Assembly (NCBI GenBank): GCA_030430575.1
Contig: JAUIKF010000001.1
Coordinates: 248,001 to 312,000, forward strand
DNA: 64,000 nucleotides
Source: Bacteroidia bacterium
Lineage (GTDB): Bacteria > Bacteroidota > Bacteroidia > J057
Reading direction: 5' to 3'
Every line of letters begins with the position of its first letter. The stretch's first letter is position 1. Positions 1 to 7,781 of the stretch are shown here, piece after piece. Made by a program: the position numbers and the translations under genes. Below the pieces are notes generated by a model, which worked only from the letters and a program-made list of their open reading frames with translations, had not been told where the DNA came from and did no database searches.

Positions 1-1009
1 TGTCTTCCTGAACCGCATATACCTGCCTTCTAAGGCCCTGATTTCGGCTGTAATGCACAAACTGCTGTCCAGCATATTTGCCCAAGCCTCCTCCAGAACT
101 GCCCATCCACAATATCCCCCAATCATCCTCTAATAAACAGCGGACATGGTTGGAGGCAAGGCCCCCATCCGCTGTCAGAAATACCAGGCTGCTATCGAGC
201 CCATCCCATCGCGCTACCCCCTGATTTTGAGTGGCCACCCATAAGATGCCTTTCCGGTCAAACATCAAATCAAAGACAAGGCCTCCTTTTAGGGGGGTCT
301 CTTGAAAAACGGGTTGGAAACCATCTCCTTCCTGGCGATAAACGCCTCCCGCATAGGTAGCTACCCAAAGGGTTCCTAAGGAATCTTCGGCAATGTCCGT
401 GATTTCGAGGCTAGGAATTCCCCTACTTCTGTTGAGGAAGTGAAAAACGTCCTCTTCCATGTAGCCAAGCCCCTTGCGCTGGCCTATCCAGATACGGTTC
501 TTATGATCTTCAAAAATAGCTGTAACGGTCCCATAGCCCACCGACTCCAGTCTCAAAAAGGAACTGTCTTTTCTGCAAAAAACCCCTCCATTAGTTCCTA
601 TCCACATATTTCCTGCGTGGTCCTGAAAGATACACCAGATCGTCAGGCTTTGCCCTGCCAATAGCGGGTATTGGGTAAATCGAAATCCATCGTAACTACA
701 CAGGCCATTTTGAGTGCCGATCCAGAGGATGCCTGCCCGATCTTCATAGAGGGCCTGGATATAATTATTGGGAATTCCGTTGGGATTGGAAGCGGAAAAG
801 ATATCAAATTTTTCGTTGGCAAATCGACACAGGCCGCCGCCTTGAGTACCCATCCAGAGGTAGCCTCTGCTGTCCGCGATCAGGGCGTAGACCTGGGACT
901 GCGCCAGGCCATCACTCACGCCATAGTTTTGCACGTCAAACTGCTGAGCAGGCAACACATGATAGCCTAGCCAGCAAAAAATAAAAAGTAGGCAAAAATT
1001 TTGGCGCAC
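1..1009 (-). CDS. Reg_prop two-component propeller sensor, N-terminal part (runs off left edge)
   Basis: From a GTG at 1009 the minus strand is open without a stop to the window edge (336 codons), so the C-terminal output domain is not visible. The frame begins with a secretion signal (MRQNFCLLFIFCWLGY). It continues with seven evenly spaced propeller strands such as LWMGTQGGGLCRF, LWIGTQNGLCSYDG, LWVATQNQGVARWDG and LWMGSSGGGLGKY, the hallmark of periplasmic Reg_prop beta-propellers. In Bacteroidota these sensors usually continue into a Y_Y_Y domain, a membrane helix and a histidine kinase, hybrid kinase or LytTR output. Which of these applies cannot be told here. The gene is divergent from lptE, with 61 bases between the chosen starts. 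The GTG is chosen because it places the signal peptide at the N-terminus and no ATG lies nearby in frame. Confidence 0.85.
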   Translation of the reverse strand, partial: MRQNFCLLFIFCWLGYHVLPAQQFDVQNYGVSDGLAQSQVYALIADSRGYLWMGTQGGGLCRFANEKFDIFSASNPNGIPNNYIQALYEDRAGILWIGTQNGLCSYDGFRFTQYPLLAGQSLTIWCIFQDHAGNMWIGTNGGVFCRKDSSFLRLESVGYGTVTAIFEDHKNRIWIGQRKGLGYMEEDVFHFLNRSRGIPSLEITDIAEDSLGTLWVATYAGGVYRQEGDGFQPVFQETPLKGGLVFDLMFDRKGILWVATQNQGVARWDGLDSSLVFLTADGGLASNHVRCLLEDDWGILWMGSSGGGLGKYAGQQFVHYSRNQGLRRQVYAVQED

Positions 1010-1070
1010 AATTAGAAGAATAGATTTAATAAATAAGGTAAATTTGGGAGAAATTATTGAAGTAATTACC

Positions 1071-1577
1071 ATGAAAATCAAAATTGTTCTCTGGCTAGTC
1101 CTAATAATGGCAATTTGTAGCAGTTGCAAATTTTCCATAGGCTTCAATCCTGGCCCTCAAGACGACAACCTGAAGACCTTGAATATCCAGGCTTTTGGGA
1201 ATGACGCCAGCTTGGTGGTGCCTTATTTGGCGCAGGAATTTACGGAGGAATTGCAAGACCGCTTCTTGTCGCGTTCGCGGCTAACGCTTACCGACGGCGA
1301 AGCCGATGTGGTGATTTCAGGTGCGATCAGCAATTATACCATTAGGCCTGTCGCGATTGCCGGGGGTGAGACCGCTGCTCAGAACCGGCTTACAATCTCT
1401 GTGAAGGTGAAATACGAAAATAACATTTCCCCTAATGATAATTGGGAGCAGACTTTTACCAACTACAGTGATTTCAGTAGTAGCCTGAATTTTGCTAGTG
1501 AAGAGAGAGGGCTCATCGAAGAGGTGATAGATTTAATCTCTCAAGACATTTTTAACCAAGCTTTGGGGAAATGGTGA
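1071..1577 (+). CDS. lptE: LPS-assembly lipoprotein LptE family
   Basis: This predicted outer-membrane lipoprotein of 168 aa would help LptD insert lipopolysaccharide in the outer leaflet. The ATG at 1071 (MKIKIVLWLVLIMAIC) is preferred to an in-frame ATG at 1044 because it puts a classic lipoprotein signal at the N-terminus, with the acylated cysteine in the CSSC-K segment around residues 15-18. The rest shows the LptE pattern: a short hydrophobic segment, LNIQAFGN, then a conserved ADVVISG-like strand and a C-terminal helix. In Bacteroidota lptE commonly precedes a gene with a TPR-like tail and secG, exactly the order found here. Family assignment rests on length, lipobox and context rather than a catalytic motif. 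Confidence 0.75.
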   Translation: MKIKIVLWLVLIMAICSSCKFSIGFNPGPQDDNLKTLNIQAFGNDASLVVPYLAQEFTEELQDRFLSRSRLTLTDGEADVVISGAISNYTIRPVAIAGGETAAQNRLTISVKVKYENNISPNDNWEQTFTNYSDFSSSLNFASEERGLIEEVIDLISQDIFNQALGKW

Positions 1578-1625
1578 GAAGTTGAGCAAAATTGGCGTTC
1601 AGCTAAAAAACTACGCTCTAGCGTC

Positions 1626-1752
1626 ATCGCGGAAAATTTGTGAGGCTTTGCAAACAAATTTATCCGCGATCTCCAGCAAAAAAACAGTTGAGATGCTTTG
1701 AAGCGGGAGACCTCGGATATTTTTTTCCCAAAGCGTCAAAAAATTCCGAGGT
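1626..1752. other. Two long stem-loops in the lptE downstream spacer
   Basis: The 325-base spacer 1578-1902 has no convincing gene. It holds a hairpin with arms 1626-1641 and 1654-1670 (ATCGCGGA outer stem, AAATTTGT inner stem, one bulge) and a second one with arms ACCTCGGA at 1710-1717 and TCCGAGGT at 1745-1752 with T-rich and A-rich inner flanks. Both could be rho-independent terminator-like or REP-like elements. Function is not known. Confidence 0.6.
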
Positions 1753-1902
1753 GACGTGAAATGAGGAAACTAATCCTCGCTTTTATGTACTTAATTTAAT
1801 GCCTATAAGATTGTGGGGTTTGTTCATTTATTCAAGAAGGTTTTTTGATCAATACTGAGGGGAATTTGCGGTTTTCAGGATAAAGTTTTTATTTGAACCG
1901 AC

Positions 1903-2574
1903 TTGTCAAAACAACTACCATACGACTTATTTGCCCTAGTAGAATTCGAAGGAATTGCGGGCAAGCACCATCCATTGTTGGTTCCATTTACTATACACAT
2001 TCCTCAAAGGTCATCGGTTGACCATCCATTTCTTCACACAGAAATCCAGGTAATTGTATCCAAGTATCTCCCACAAGTAGATCGGGTCCTGGATCAACTT
2101 ACTTCACCCATTACTCCTCAACCCAGCGATAAACCTTCCAAAAAACCTTCTCAACCGATACGTAAGGCTGATGGGAGTCAGGTATACCATATTGGGGCTG
2201 ATGGCAGAAAAGTAGCGATCTCGGTATCTCCCGAACAATACGCCCAGTATTTCGATCCATCAAAAAAGGCAACGCCTCCTGCCCCCCAAAAGCCAATCTC
2301 GCCGAAAGCGGACGACAGGGTTTTTGACCTGTTTTTGCAAAATCCGAAACGAATCCGCAAAACGGCCGCCCAACAAGCGCCTGCCTCCACTGACAAATCT
2401 ATCAAGGCTAGTTTGGAAGCCGATGATGAAATGGTAACGGAAACTTTGGCAAAACTCCACCTGCGTCAGGGGAACAAATCTGATGCGATCCATATTTATG
2501 AAAAGCTCAGTTTGTTATTCCCTGAAAAAAGTAGTTATTTCGAGGCTCAAATTGAAAAAATAAGAAACAAATGA
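1903..2574 (+). CDS. Conserved Bacteroidota protein with TPR-like C-terminus (lptE-secG neighbour)
   Basis: The 223-aa product has no recognised catalytic domain. The start is a TTG at 1903, because an in-frame TGA lies three codons upstream and the first ATG comes far inside. Residues about 70-150 are proline/lysine rich and probably disordered (PSDKPSKKPSQP, PPAPQKP). The last 50 residues form a tetratricopeptide-like helical hairpin (VTETLAKLHLRQGNKSDAI followed by YEKLSLLFPEKSSYF). That tail is typical of the protein encoded between lptE and secG in many Bacteroidota. The stop overlaps the secG start by four bases (ATGA), implying translational coupling. The N-terminal half is shorter than in most relatives I know of. 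Confidence 0.75.
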   Translation: MSKQLPYDLFALVEFEGIAGKHHPLLVPFTIHIPQRSSVDHPFLHTEIQVIVSKYLPQVDRVLDQLTSPITPQPSDKPSKKPSQPIRKADGSQVYHIGADGRKVAISVSPEQYAQYFDPSKKATPPAPQKPISPKADDRVFDLFLQNPKRIRKTAAQQAPASTDKSIKASLEADDEMVTETLAKLHLRQGNKSDAIHIYEKLSLLFPEKSSYFEAQIEKIRNK

Positions 2575-2933
2575 CCGCAATATTTTACCTTCTCGGAATT
2601 CTAGCCATGCTTATCGGTGGCGTTTTGATTTTTGCTGTAACTATTCAGAACAGCAAAGGTGGTGGGCTATCTAGCACTTTTGGTGGAGGCAGCAGTGCTT
2701 CCAACTTGCTGGGCTCTCGCAGAAGTACTGAAATCATTGAAAAAGTAACCTGGTACTTGTTTGCAGGCATGGCTATTTTGGCATTTTTCTCAAATGTCGT
2801 AGGCACCAACCTCGCTAACTCTGACCCTTCCAAGCTCGAAATGGAAGAGACCCTCAATGCAACCGACGCTTATACCGAAGATGTCACTCAGCTGCCTTCT
2901 TTTGAGGATCAAGGTGACAATGCTGGTGAATAA
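2571..2933 (+). CDS. secG: Preprotein translocase subunit SecG
   Basis: SecG is the small inner-membrane subunit of the SecYEG protein-export channel. The 120-aa product has the canonical layout: a first membrane helix at about residues 4-24 (FYLLGILAMLIGGVLIF), the cytoplasmic loop QNSKGGGLSSTFGGG, and a second helix at about 60-80. It is followed by an acidic C-terminal tail (about 35 residues) that is usual in Bacteroidota SecG. It overlaps the preceding gene by four bases and is followed by a strong terminator, so it closes the lptE transcription unit. Confidence 0.95.
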   Translation: MTAIFYLLGILAMLIGGVLIFAVTIQNSKGGGLSSTFGGGSSASNLLGSRRSTEIIEKVTWYLFAGMAILAFFSNVVGTNLANSDPSKLEMEETLNATDAYTEDVTQLPSFEDQGDNAGE

Positions 2934-2979
2934 CACTGGCTCCCAAAGGCAATAATTCTACTTTGCAGATAAACCTAAG

Positions 2980-3005
2980 AGTCCTCCTTCCGGGAGGACT
3001 TTTTC
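2980..3005 (+). terminator. Rho-independent terminator of secG
   Basis: A perfect 8-bp stem (AGTCCTCC / GGAGGACT, 2980-2987 and 2993-3000) with a five-base loop is followed by a T-run. It lies 47 bases after the secG stop. Confidence 0.85.
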
Positions 3006-3056
3006 ATTTTGATCCAATTGCGCCAAACAAAATGTCTAAATAATAGTTCTGCGGCC

Positions 3057-3335
3057 ATGAGTGCTTCTCCTAAACAATCCCCCTGGGACTATTTATTGAT
3101 CCTTCTTGTCTTTGCCATCACGGGAAGCACAGCCGCCTACCTTTCCAAACTGATCATGCCGCTCACAGGCATAGAAGGTGGTTTCTGGTATGTCGTAGTC
3201 TATATTTTGCTCATCACCCCTATTTATCAGGTATTGTTGCTGGGGTATGCTTTTGTATTTGGGAAATTTTCGTTTTTTTGGGAAAAACAAAAGAAGATTG
3301 GGCGGTGGATTGCTCGTCCTTTCAAGAAAAAGTAA
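3057..3335 (+). CDS. Small two-helix membrane protein, DUF6787-like
   Basis: The 92-aa protein is predicted to span the membrane twice: roughly residues 12-33 (LLILLVFAITGSTAAYL) and 48-72 (GFWYVVVYILLITPIYQVLLL). It ends in a basic tail (KKIGRWIARPFKKK) that should stay in the cytoplasm. The sequence layout, including FGKFSFFWEKQKK, resembles small Bacteroidota membrane proteins of the DUF6787 type, whose function is unknown. The start at 3057 (MSASPKQSPWDY) is preferred over an in-frame ATT-proximal frame opening at 3009, since the extra 16 residues look like spacer sequence overlapping the secG terminator tail. Confidence 0.65.
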   Translation: MSASPKQSPWDYLLILLVFAITGSTAAYLSKLIMPLTGIEGGFWYVVVYILLITPIYQVLLLGYAFVFGKFSFFWEKQKKIGRWIARPFKKK

Positions 3336-3442
3336 TGTTGAATTTTGAATGATGAATTTTGAATGGAAGATTCTATTCAGCTATTCATTCAAGTGGTTTC
3401 GACCCTAAACTCTGAACTCTGAACCCCAAACCTCCCTCCCCC

Positions 3443-3820
3443 GTGAAGCAAACTATTTACACCCCTTCCGCCCCCAATGCGATTGGTCCTTACAGTCAAG
3501 CCGTCAAAGCTGGTAACACCTATTACCTTTCTGGTCAAATCGCCATTGACCCCTCCACAAATACAGTCATACAAGGCTCTGTAGCTGACGAAGCTCACCA
3601 AGTCATGCGCAATATTGGTGCGTTACTTTCGAGTCAAGGCCTTGGGTATGAGCATATCGTAAAGTCTTCTATTTTCCTGAGAAGCATGGACGACTTCGCA
3701 GATGTCAATGCAGTCTATGGATCGTATTTCGAAGGAGATTACCCTGCTCGGGAAACGGTGGAAGTGTCACGGCTACCCAAGGATGTGGCAGTAGAGATTT
3801 CTGTAATTGCAGTTGAATAG
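3443..3820 (+). CDS. ridA: RidA family enamine/imine deaminase
   Basis: RidA hydrolyses reactive 2-aminoacrylate and related enamines released by PLP enzymes, protecting the cell from PLP-enzyme damage. The 125-aa product matches the family length and shows the signature features: IGPYSQAVKAG near the N-terminus, the YLSGQI strand, the substrate carboxylate-binding arginine in YPARETVEV, and the conserved glutamate in VEISVIAVE. The start is a GTG at 3443, since the frame has no nearby ATG and homology begins immediately (MKQTIYTPSAP). The next gene downstream is a PLP-dependent trans-sulfuration enzyme, a plausible source of its substrate. Confidence 0.93.
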   Translation: MKQTIYTPSAPNAIGPYSQAVKAGNTYYLSGQIAIDPSTNTVIQGSVADEAHQVMRNIGALLSSQGLGYEHIVKSSIFLRSMDDFADVNAVYGSYFEGDYPARETVEVSRLPKDVAVEISVIAVE

Positions 3821-3841
3821 TATTTTCTTCTCTTTTTTTTG

Positions 3842-3913
3842 AACCATATAAGGCATTTAAGGGCATATAAGCTGAGGCTCTTCCTTAAATGTACTTATAT
3901 GCCTTATATGGTT
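3842..3913. repeat. Imperfect inverted repeat upstream of the trans-sulfuration gene
   Basis: Perfect 15-bp outer arms (AACCATATAAGGCAT at 3842-3856; complement at 3899-3913) enclose two further complementary words, CATTTAAGG with CCTTAAATG and CATATAAG with CTTATATG, in swapped order. Two alternative hairpins can therefore form. The repeat lies directly between the T-run after ridA and the start of the next gene and could act as terminator or leader structure. Confidence 0.6.
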
Positions 3914-3928
3914 GTTCAATTTTACCCA

Positions 3929-5086
3929 ATGAACAATTTAGATTATATCATCAACCACCTCGGCGAGGAGCGCAGCAACTATTTTGGAGCGGTGAGTCCG
4001 CCAGTGATCCAAACCAGCAATTTCTGTTTTGAGACGTTAGAAGAGATGCGCGAAGCGCTGAAGCGCGAAATGGATGATCCATTTTACACCCGAGGAGTGA
4101 ATCCCACTGTGGCGATCCTACGGAAGAAACTTGCTGCGTTGGAGGGTAGTGAGGAATGTATGGTATTTGGCAGTGGGAGCGCGGCGATAGCCGCAGCGGT
4201 GATGTCTAGTGTAAACGCAGGAGATCACGTGGTCTGTGTACAAAAGCCCTATTCCTGGACAAATACGTTGTTGAATAAGCTTCTTTCAAGATTTGGAGTT
4301 GAATGTACCATGGTTGACGGACGAGACCCTGCCAATTATCAAAACGCCATCAAGCCCAACACCCGCCTCTTCATGCTTGAATCGCCCAATTCTGGCACTT
4401 TTGAGTTGCAGGATCTTCCCGCTATCGCGGCCATTGCCAAAGCCCACAACATCACGACCATCGTCGACAATAGCTACGCTACACCGCTCAACCAGCAGCC
4501 CATCAAGATGGGCATCGATATGACCGTACACTCTGGCACCAAGTACCTTAATGGGCACAGCGACCTGGTCGCTGGGGTGTTATGTTGCAGCCGCAAAAAG
4601 TATCAAGAGATATTTGAATCTGAATTCATGACTTTTGGAGGAATTATCTCTCCCCATGATGCCTGGCTTATGATTCGTGGTCTCCGGACCCTTCCGATCC
4701 GCATGCAGCGAGTAGCTGACTCTACGCCCAAAGTGGTCTCATTTCTTGAAAATCACCCTAAAGTCTCCCAAGTCATTTATCCCTATTCCCCTTCCTTTCC
4801 TCAATACAATCTCGCGAAACAACAGATGAAAGCCCCAGCAGGGCAGTTTTCCATTCTCCTGAAGGTGGATCACCTGGAGGAGCTAGATGCTTTCTGTAAT
4901 AAATTGAAGTATTTCCTCATGGCTTGCTCCTGGGGGGGCTACGAATCCCTTATCTTTCCTACAGGCGCACTTGTGGATTCACAAAACTATAGTGAATCTG
5001 ATCTTCCGTGGAACCTGGTTCGGTTCTATGTGGGGCTGGAGGACCCGGAGGTACTGATTGCGGACTTGGCGCAGGCGTTAGGGTGA
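3929..5086 (+). CDS. PLP-dependent trans-sulfuration enzyme (Cys/Met metabolism family)
   Basis: This belongs to the cystathionine gamma-synthase / gamma-lyase / methionine gamma-lyase fold group, which forms or breaks C-S bonds of sulfur amino acids. Visible are the N-terminal SPPVIQTSNF segment, the YTRGVNPTV motif, GSGSAAIAAA for phosphate binding, the cofactor aspartate in TIVDNSYATP, and the Schiff-base lysine in HSGTKYLNGHSD. The start is set at 3929 (MNNLDYIINHLGEE), giving 385 aa, the usual length. An upstream in-frame ATG at 3839 would add 30 residues encoded by an inverted repeat. Sequence alone does not say which member it is; neighbouring ridA fits an enzyme that releases reactive enamines. 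Confidence 0.85.
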   Translation: MNNLDYIINHLGEERSNYFGAVSPPVIQTSNFCFETLEEMREALKREMDDPFYTRGVNPTVAILRKKLAALEGSEECMVFGSGSAAIAAAVMSSVNAGDHVVCVQKPYSWTNTLLNKLLSRFGVECTMVDGRDPANYQNAIKPNTRLFMLESPNSGTFELQDLPAIAAIAKAHNITTIVDNSYATPLNQQPIKMGIDMTVHSGTKYLNGHSDLVAGVLCCSRKKYQEIFESEFMTFGGIISPHDAWLMIRGLRTLPIRMQRVADSTPKVVSFLENHPKVSQVIYPYSPSFPQYNLAKQQMKAPAGQFSILLKVDHLEELDAFCNKLKYFLMACSWGGYESLIFPTGALVDSQNYSESDLPWNLVRFYVGLEDPEVLIADLAQALG

Positions 5087-5145
5087 GGGCGAGTTCAAGT
5101 TCAAGAATAAACGATTATGGTTGAGTTTGAATCTTTTCTTCTCCC

Positions 5146-7671
5146 CTACTCAAACTTCATCACCACCCGTAAATTCAGCAAGCGCTGCGAGAGGTGATTG
5201 GGCACGGCAAACTGGTTGTTTTGCAGGTCCTTGATCCAGATATAGGAAACGGTGTTGGCGCGCTCCAGAAGGTTAAAGACTTCAAGGGTGGCCCAGATGG
5301 ATTCAAGTGCACGTTTGCCTTCTTTCTTTTCTTTAAAGGTGAAAGTCTTGCTGAGGCCAAGGTCTACGCGCTGGTAGGAAGGGAAGTCAAAATTGGTCCT
5401 ACTGAGAATCCGCTCAGGCGGGCCAAAAGGCAAGCCGCTGGCATAGGTAAAGCTCACATGCACTTTGTAGGTAGGATTGAGGGGTAATTCGTCCTGGAAG
5501 TACATGGAAAAGGAAAATCGCTGATCTGAAGGGCGAGATACAAAGCCTAAGGTATCGCCAACCACATCTTCACTCGTCTTGAGAATATTCATGCTCAGCC
5601 ATGAGTCTACGCCTTTGATAAACTGCCCGTAGAGGCGGGCGTCCAGACCATAGGCATAGCCAGTTCCTGGAAAATCAGGATAATAACGGACCCGCACGTT
5701 TTGGGCTTCATAAGTATAGATGTGATTGAGGTCCTTATAATACAGTTCTGCAAAAAAGCGGAAGGGACGGTTCCAGATGGGGAATTGGTAATCGAGGCCC
5801 GCGATATAGTGGATCGCCAATTGCGATTTGAGGTCGAGGTTGACGGTACCGTCGAGTCTTCGGAATTCCCGGTAGAGCGGCGGCTGGTAATACAAGCCTC
5901 CTGCCATCCGAAGGCGAAGCTTAGGCCCTCCGACATTTTTTGACATATCATAAATCAACTGCAAACGAGGTGATACCAATAATTCATCAGTTTGATCATA
6001 ATAAATCCCACGAACTCCATAGATCAAGGTCATTGGTGCACTCAACTGCCATCGGTGTTGTAAAAAAGCTTTAAAGCTATTATTCTTTAACCTAACAGAT
6101 CCCCTCAAATACCCATCTAATCCAAATTGCCCATTGGGATTGATAAAGAAATCAGCCGAGTCCAAGGCCTGGTATTCCTTCAGGTCATCTTCGATGTCTC
6201 TATACACATACTGCGCCCCCGCATACAATTTATGTCGACGGGTATCGTCTGTGGTCCATTCTGTTCGAAATTGACCTGATAATACATTCACCGTGAGGTA
6301 GTTACGTGCATGCCGAAACTGGGTCCCTATTCCCAACAGAAATTCATCCTCCCCAAATTCATCCGACCCAAAGCTCGTATTGACTTCACTCAACAAATAG
6401 CCTCCTTCCACATCAAATAGCTCGGATTCCTGCGCCCTGTAAGCAGTCAGGGTATAATCAAAGCGTAGCCGCGCATGTGGTCGATGGGTCAGACTCACCG
6501 CCCCAAGACCAGTCGTATAACGCGTGATCTCACGGCCTTCGGCAGCGACACGCAAACGAAATGCCTGTTGGATGGTTCCAAAAGTTGTCTCTGAAACATC
6601 AGGTTCAAAGAGGTAATTGTTTCGGGAAAAATTGATGAATGTGGTAAGTTTCAGCCTTTCGGTGGGCAAATACATGGTGTCCTGGGTCCCGTCCTTCCGC
6701 GTCCTGATTTTTAGGCTTTTCCGCTTGGTCTTAGGCACATAAGTGAACATCCCTTGATAGTCCAGGTAATTGGGGTTATATGATCCTTTGCTTTCCAAGC
6801 TATTCAGCAAATACGCCCAGGTGTAGCGTCTTGCGCCCATGAGATAGGTAAATCTACCTTTTCTATACAAACTATCATCTGGTCGTTCTTTGGATCGGTC
6901 GATCACTCCTTCAAAGTGCAGGTTAGTCGTTAAAATCCCTGCCTCTACCGTTGCTTTAAAATCAGAAGGGGTTCTGTAGGTCACATCAAGCACGGAAGAG
7001 AGTTTATCTCCATATCGGGAGGAAAAGCCCCCTGTGCTGAACTTGATCTCTTGCGTCATGTTGAGGTTGCTGAACCCCAGGCCTTCTTGAAGACCTGAAC
7101 GGATCAGGAAGGGCCTGTAAATCTCGATTCCATTCACATACACCAGGTTTTCATCAAAATTCCCACCGCGGACGCGATATTGAGAGGAGAACTCATTGGT
7201 AGAGCCTCCCGTCACAAGGGCCATCAGGCGTTCAGCAGAAGTCACGTTGACGATCTTCCCCGCGTCTTCTGCACTGATGGGCATAATGTCCATTTGCTCC
7301 TCAGCGGTGATGTCCGTGATTTGTTGATTGCCGGTAACTACCTGCTCGTCCAGGTTCAGGGTCCGCATAATGATAGGCTTATCATGCACATTATTGGCCA
7401 CTACTTTCACCTCAAGAACTGTGGTATCATGAGTAGGGTGGGTAAAACGGATGCGTTGAAGCTCCCCAGCAGGCATAGTGATTTTGTACAACCCTTCTTT
7501 ATCGGTGCTTGTCACAGGAAGATTCACCTCAAGGGCTTCCACTTTCACCCCTTCCAAAATTTCATTGAATTCATTTTTGACCTTACCTTGGACAATACCC
7601 GTTTGGGCAAGGAGGGTTTGGGCAAAAAATACCCCGAGTATGCAGAGTGCGATATGCTGTAATTTCATCAA
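5146..7671 (-). CDS. TonB-dependent outer-membrane receptor with carboxypeptidase-like N-domain
   Basis: This 841-aa receptor is predicted to import an unidentified substrate across the outer membrane with TonB energy. It has a signal peptide (LQHIALCILGVFFAQTLLAQ), a carboxypeptidase-regulatory-like beta sandwich at about residues 25-105 (GIVQGKVKNEFNEILEG), a plug domain around 130-240 with YRVRGGNFDENLVYVNG, then a long aromatic-rich barrel ending in LRVVMKFE. No SusD-like partner lies next to it, so it is not a standard polysaccharide-utilisation pair. Two ATGs lie side by side at the start, 7671 and 7668. It is transcribed in the same direction as tsaD but separated from it by a strong inverted repeat. 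Confidence 0.9.
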   Translation of the reverse strand: MMKLQHIALCILGVFFAQTLLAQTGIVQGKVKNEFNEILEGVKVEALEVNLPVTSTDKEGLYKITMPAGELQRIRFTHPTHDTTVLEVKVVANNVHDKPIIMRTLNLDEQVVTGNQQITDITAEEQMDIMPISAEDAGKIVNVTSAERLMALVTGGSTNEFSSQYRVRGGNFDENLVYVNGIEIYRPFLIRSGLQEGLGFSNLNMTQEIKFSTGGFSSRYGDKLSSVLDVTYRTPSDFKATVEAGILTTNLHFEGVIDRSKERPDDSLYRKGRFTYLMGARRYTWAYLLNSLESKGSYNPNYLDYQGMFTYVPKTKRKSLKIRTRKDGTQDTMYLPTERLKLTTFINFSRNNYLFEPDVSETTFGTIQQAFRLRVAAEGREITRYTTGLGAVSLTHRPHARLRFDYTLTAYRAQESELFDVEGGYLLSEVNTSFGSDEFGEDEFLLGIGTQFRHARNYLTVNVLSGQFRTEWTTDDTRRHKLYAGAQYVYRDIEDDLKEYQALDSADFFINPNGQFGLDGYLRGSVRLKNNSFKAFLQHRWQLSAPMTLIYGVRGIYYDQTDELLVSPRLQLIYDMSKNVGGPKLRLRMAGGLYYQPPLYREFRRLDGTVNLDLKSQLAIHYIAGLDYQFPIWNRPFRFFAELYYKDLNHIYTYEAQNVRVRYYPDFPGTGYAYGLDARLYGQFIKGVDSWLSMNILKTSEDVVGDTLGFVSRPSDQRFSFSMYFQDELPLNPTYKVHVSFTYASGLPFGPPERILSRTNFDFPSYQRVDLGLSKTFTFKEKKEGKRALESIWATLEVFNLLERANTVSYIWIKDLQNNQFAVPNHLSQRLLNLRVVMKFE

Positions 7672-7720
7672 GGCAAATATAAGGTATTTGTCCTATGAGA
7701 AAGAAGGGAAAAAAGCGGTA

Positions 7721-7771
7721 GTATTTTTTAGGAGGTGTTTTTTCAGAGAAAAAACACCTCCTAAAAAATAC
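7721..7771. terminator. 51-bp perfect inverted repeat between tsaD and the TonB receptor gene
   Basis: Arms of 24 bases match perfectly (7721-7744 and 7748-7771) around a three-base centre. Each arm carries GGAGGTG or its complement flanked by A/T runs, so the transcript has a T-tract in either direction. It most likely terminates tsaD, which ends 11 bases upstream on the minus strand. Confidence 0.85.
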
Positions 7772-7781
7772 ATAACCTCTT

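Noticed and set aside
440-970. Plus-strand open frames 440-664 and 671-970
   Set aside because: They lie opposite the Reg_prop gene, which has clear propeller repeats on the minus strand; the plus frames have no recognisable motif.
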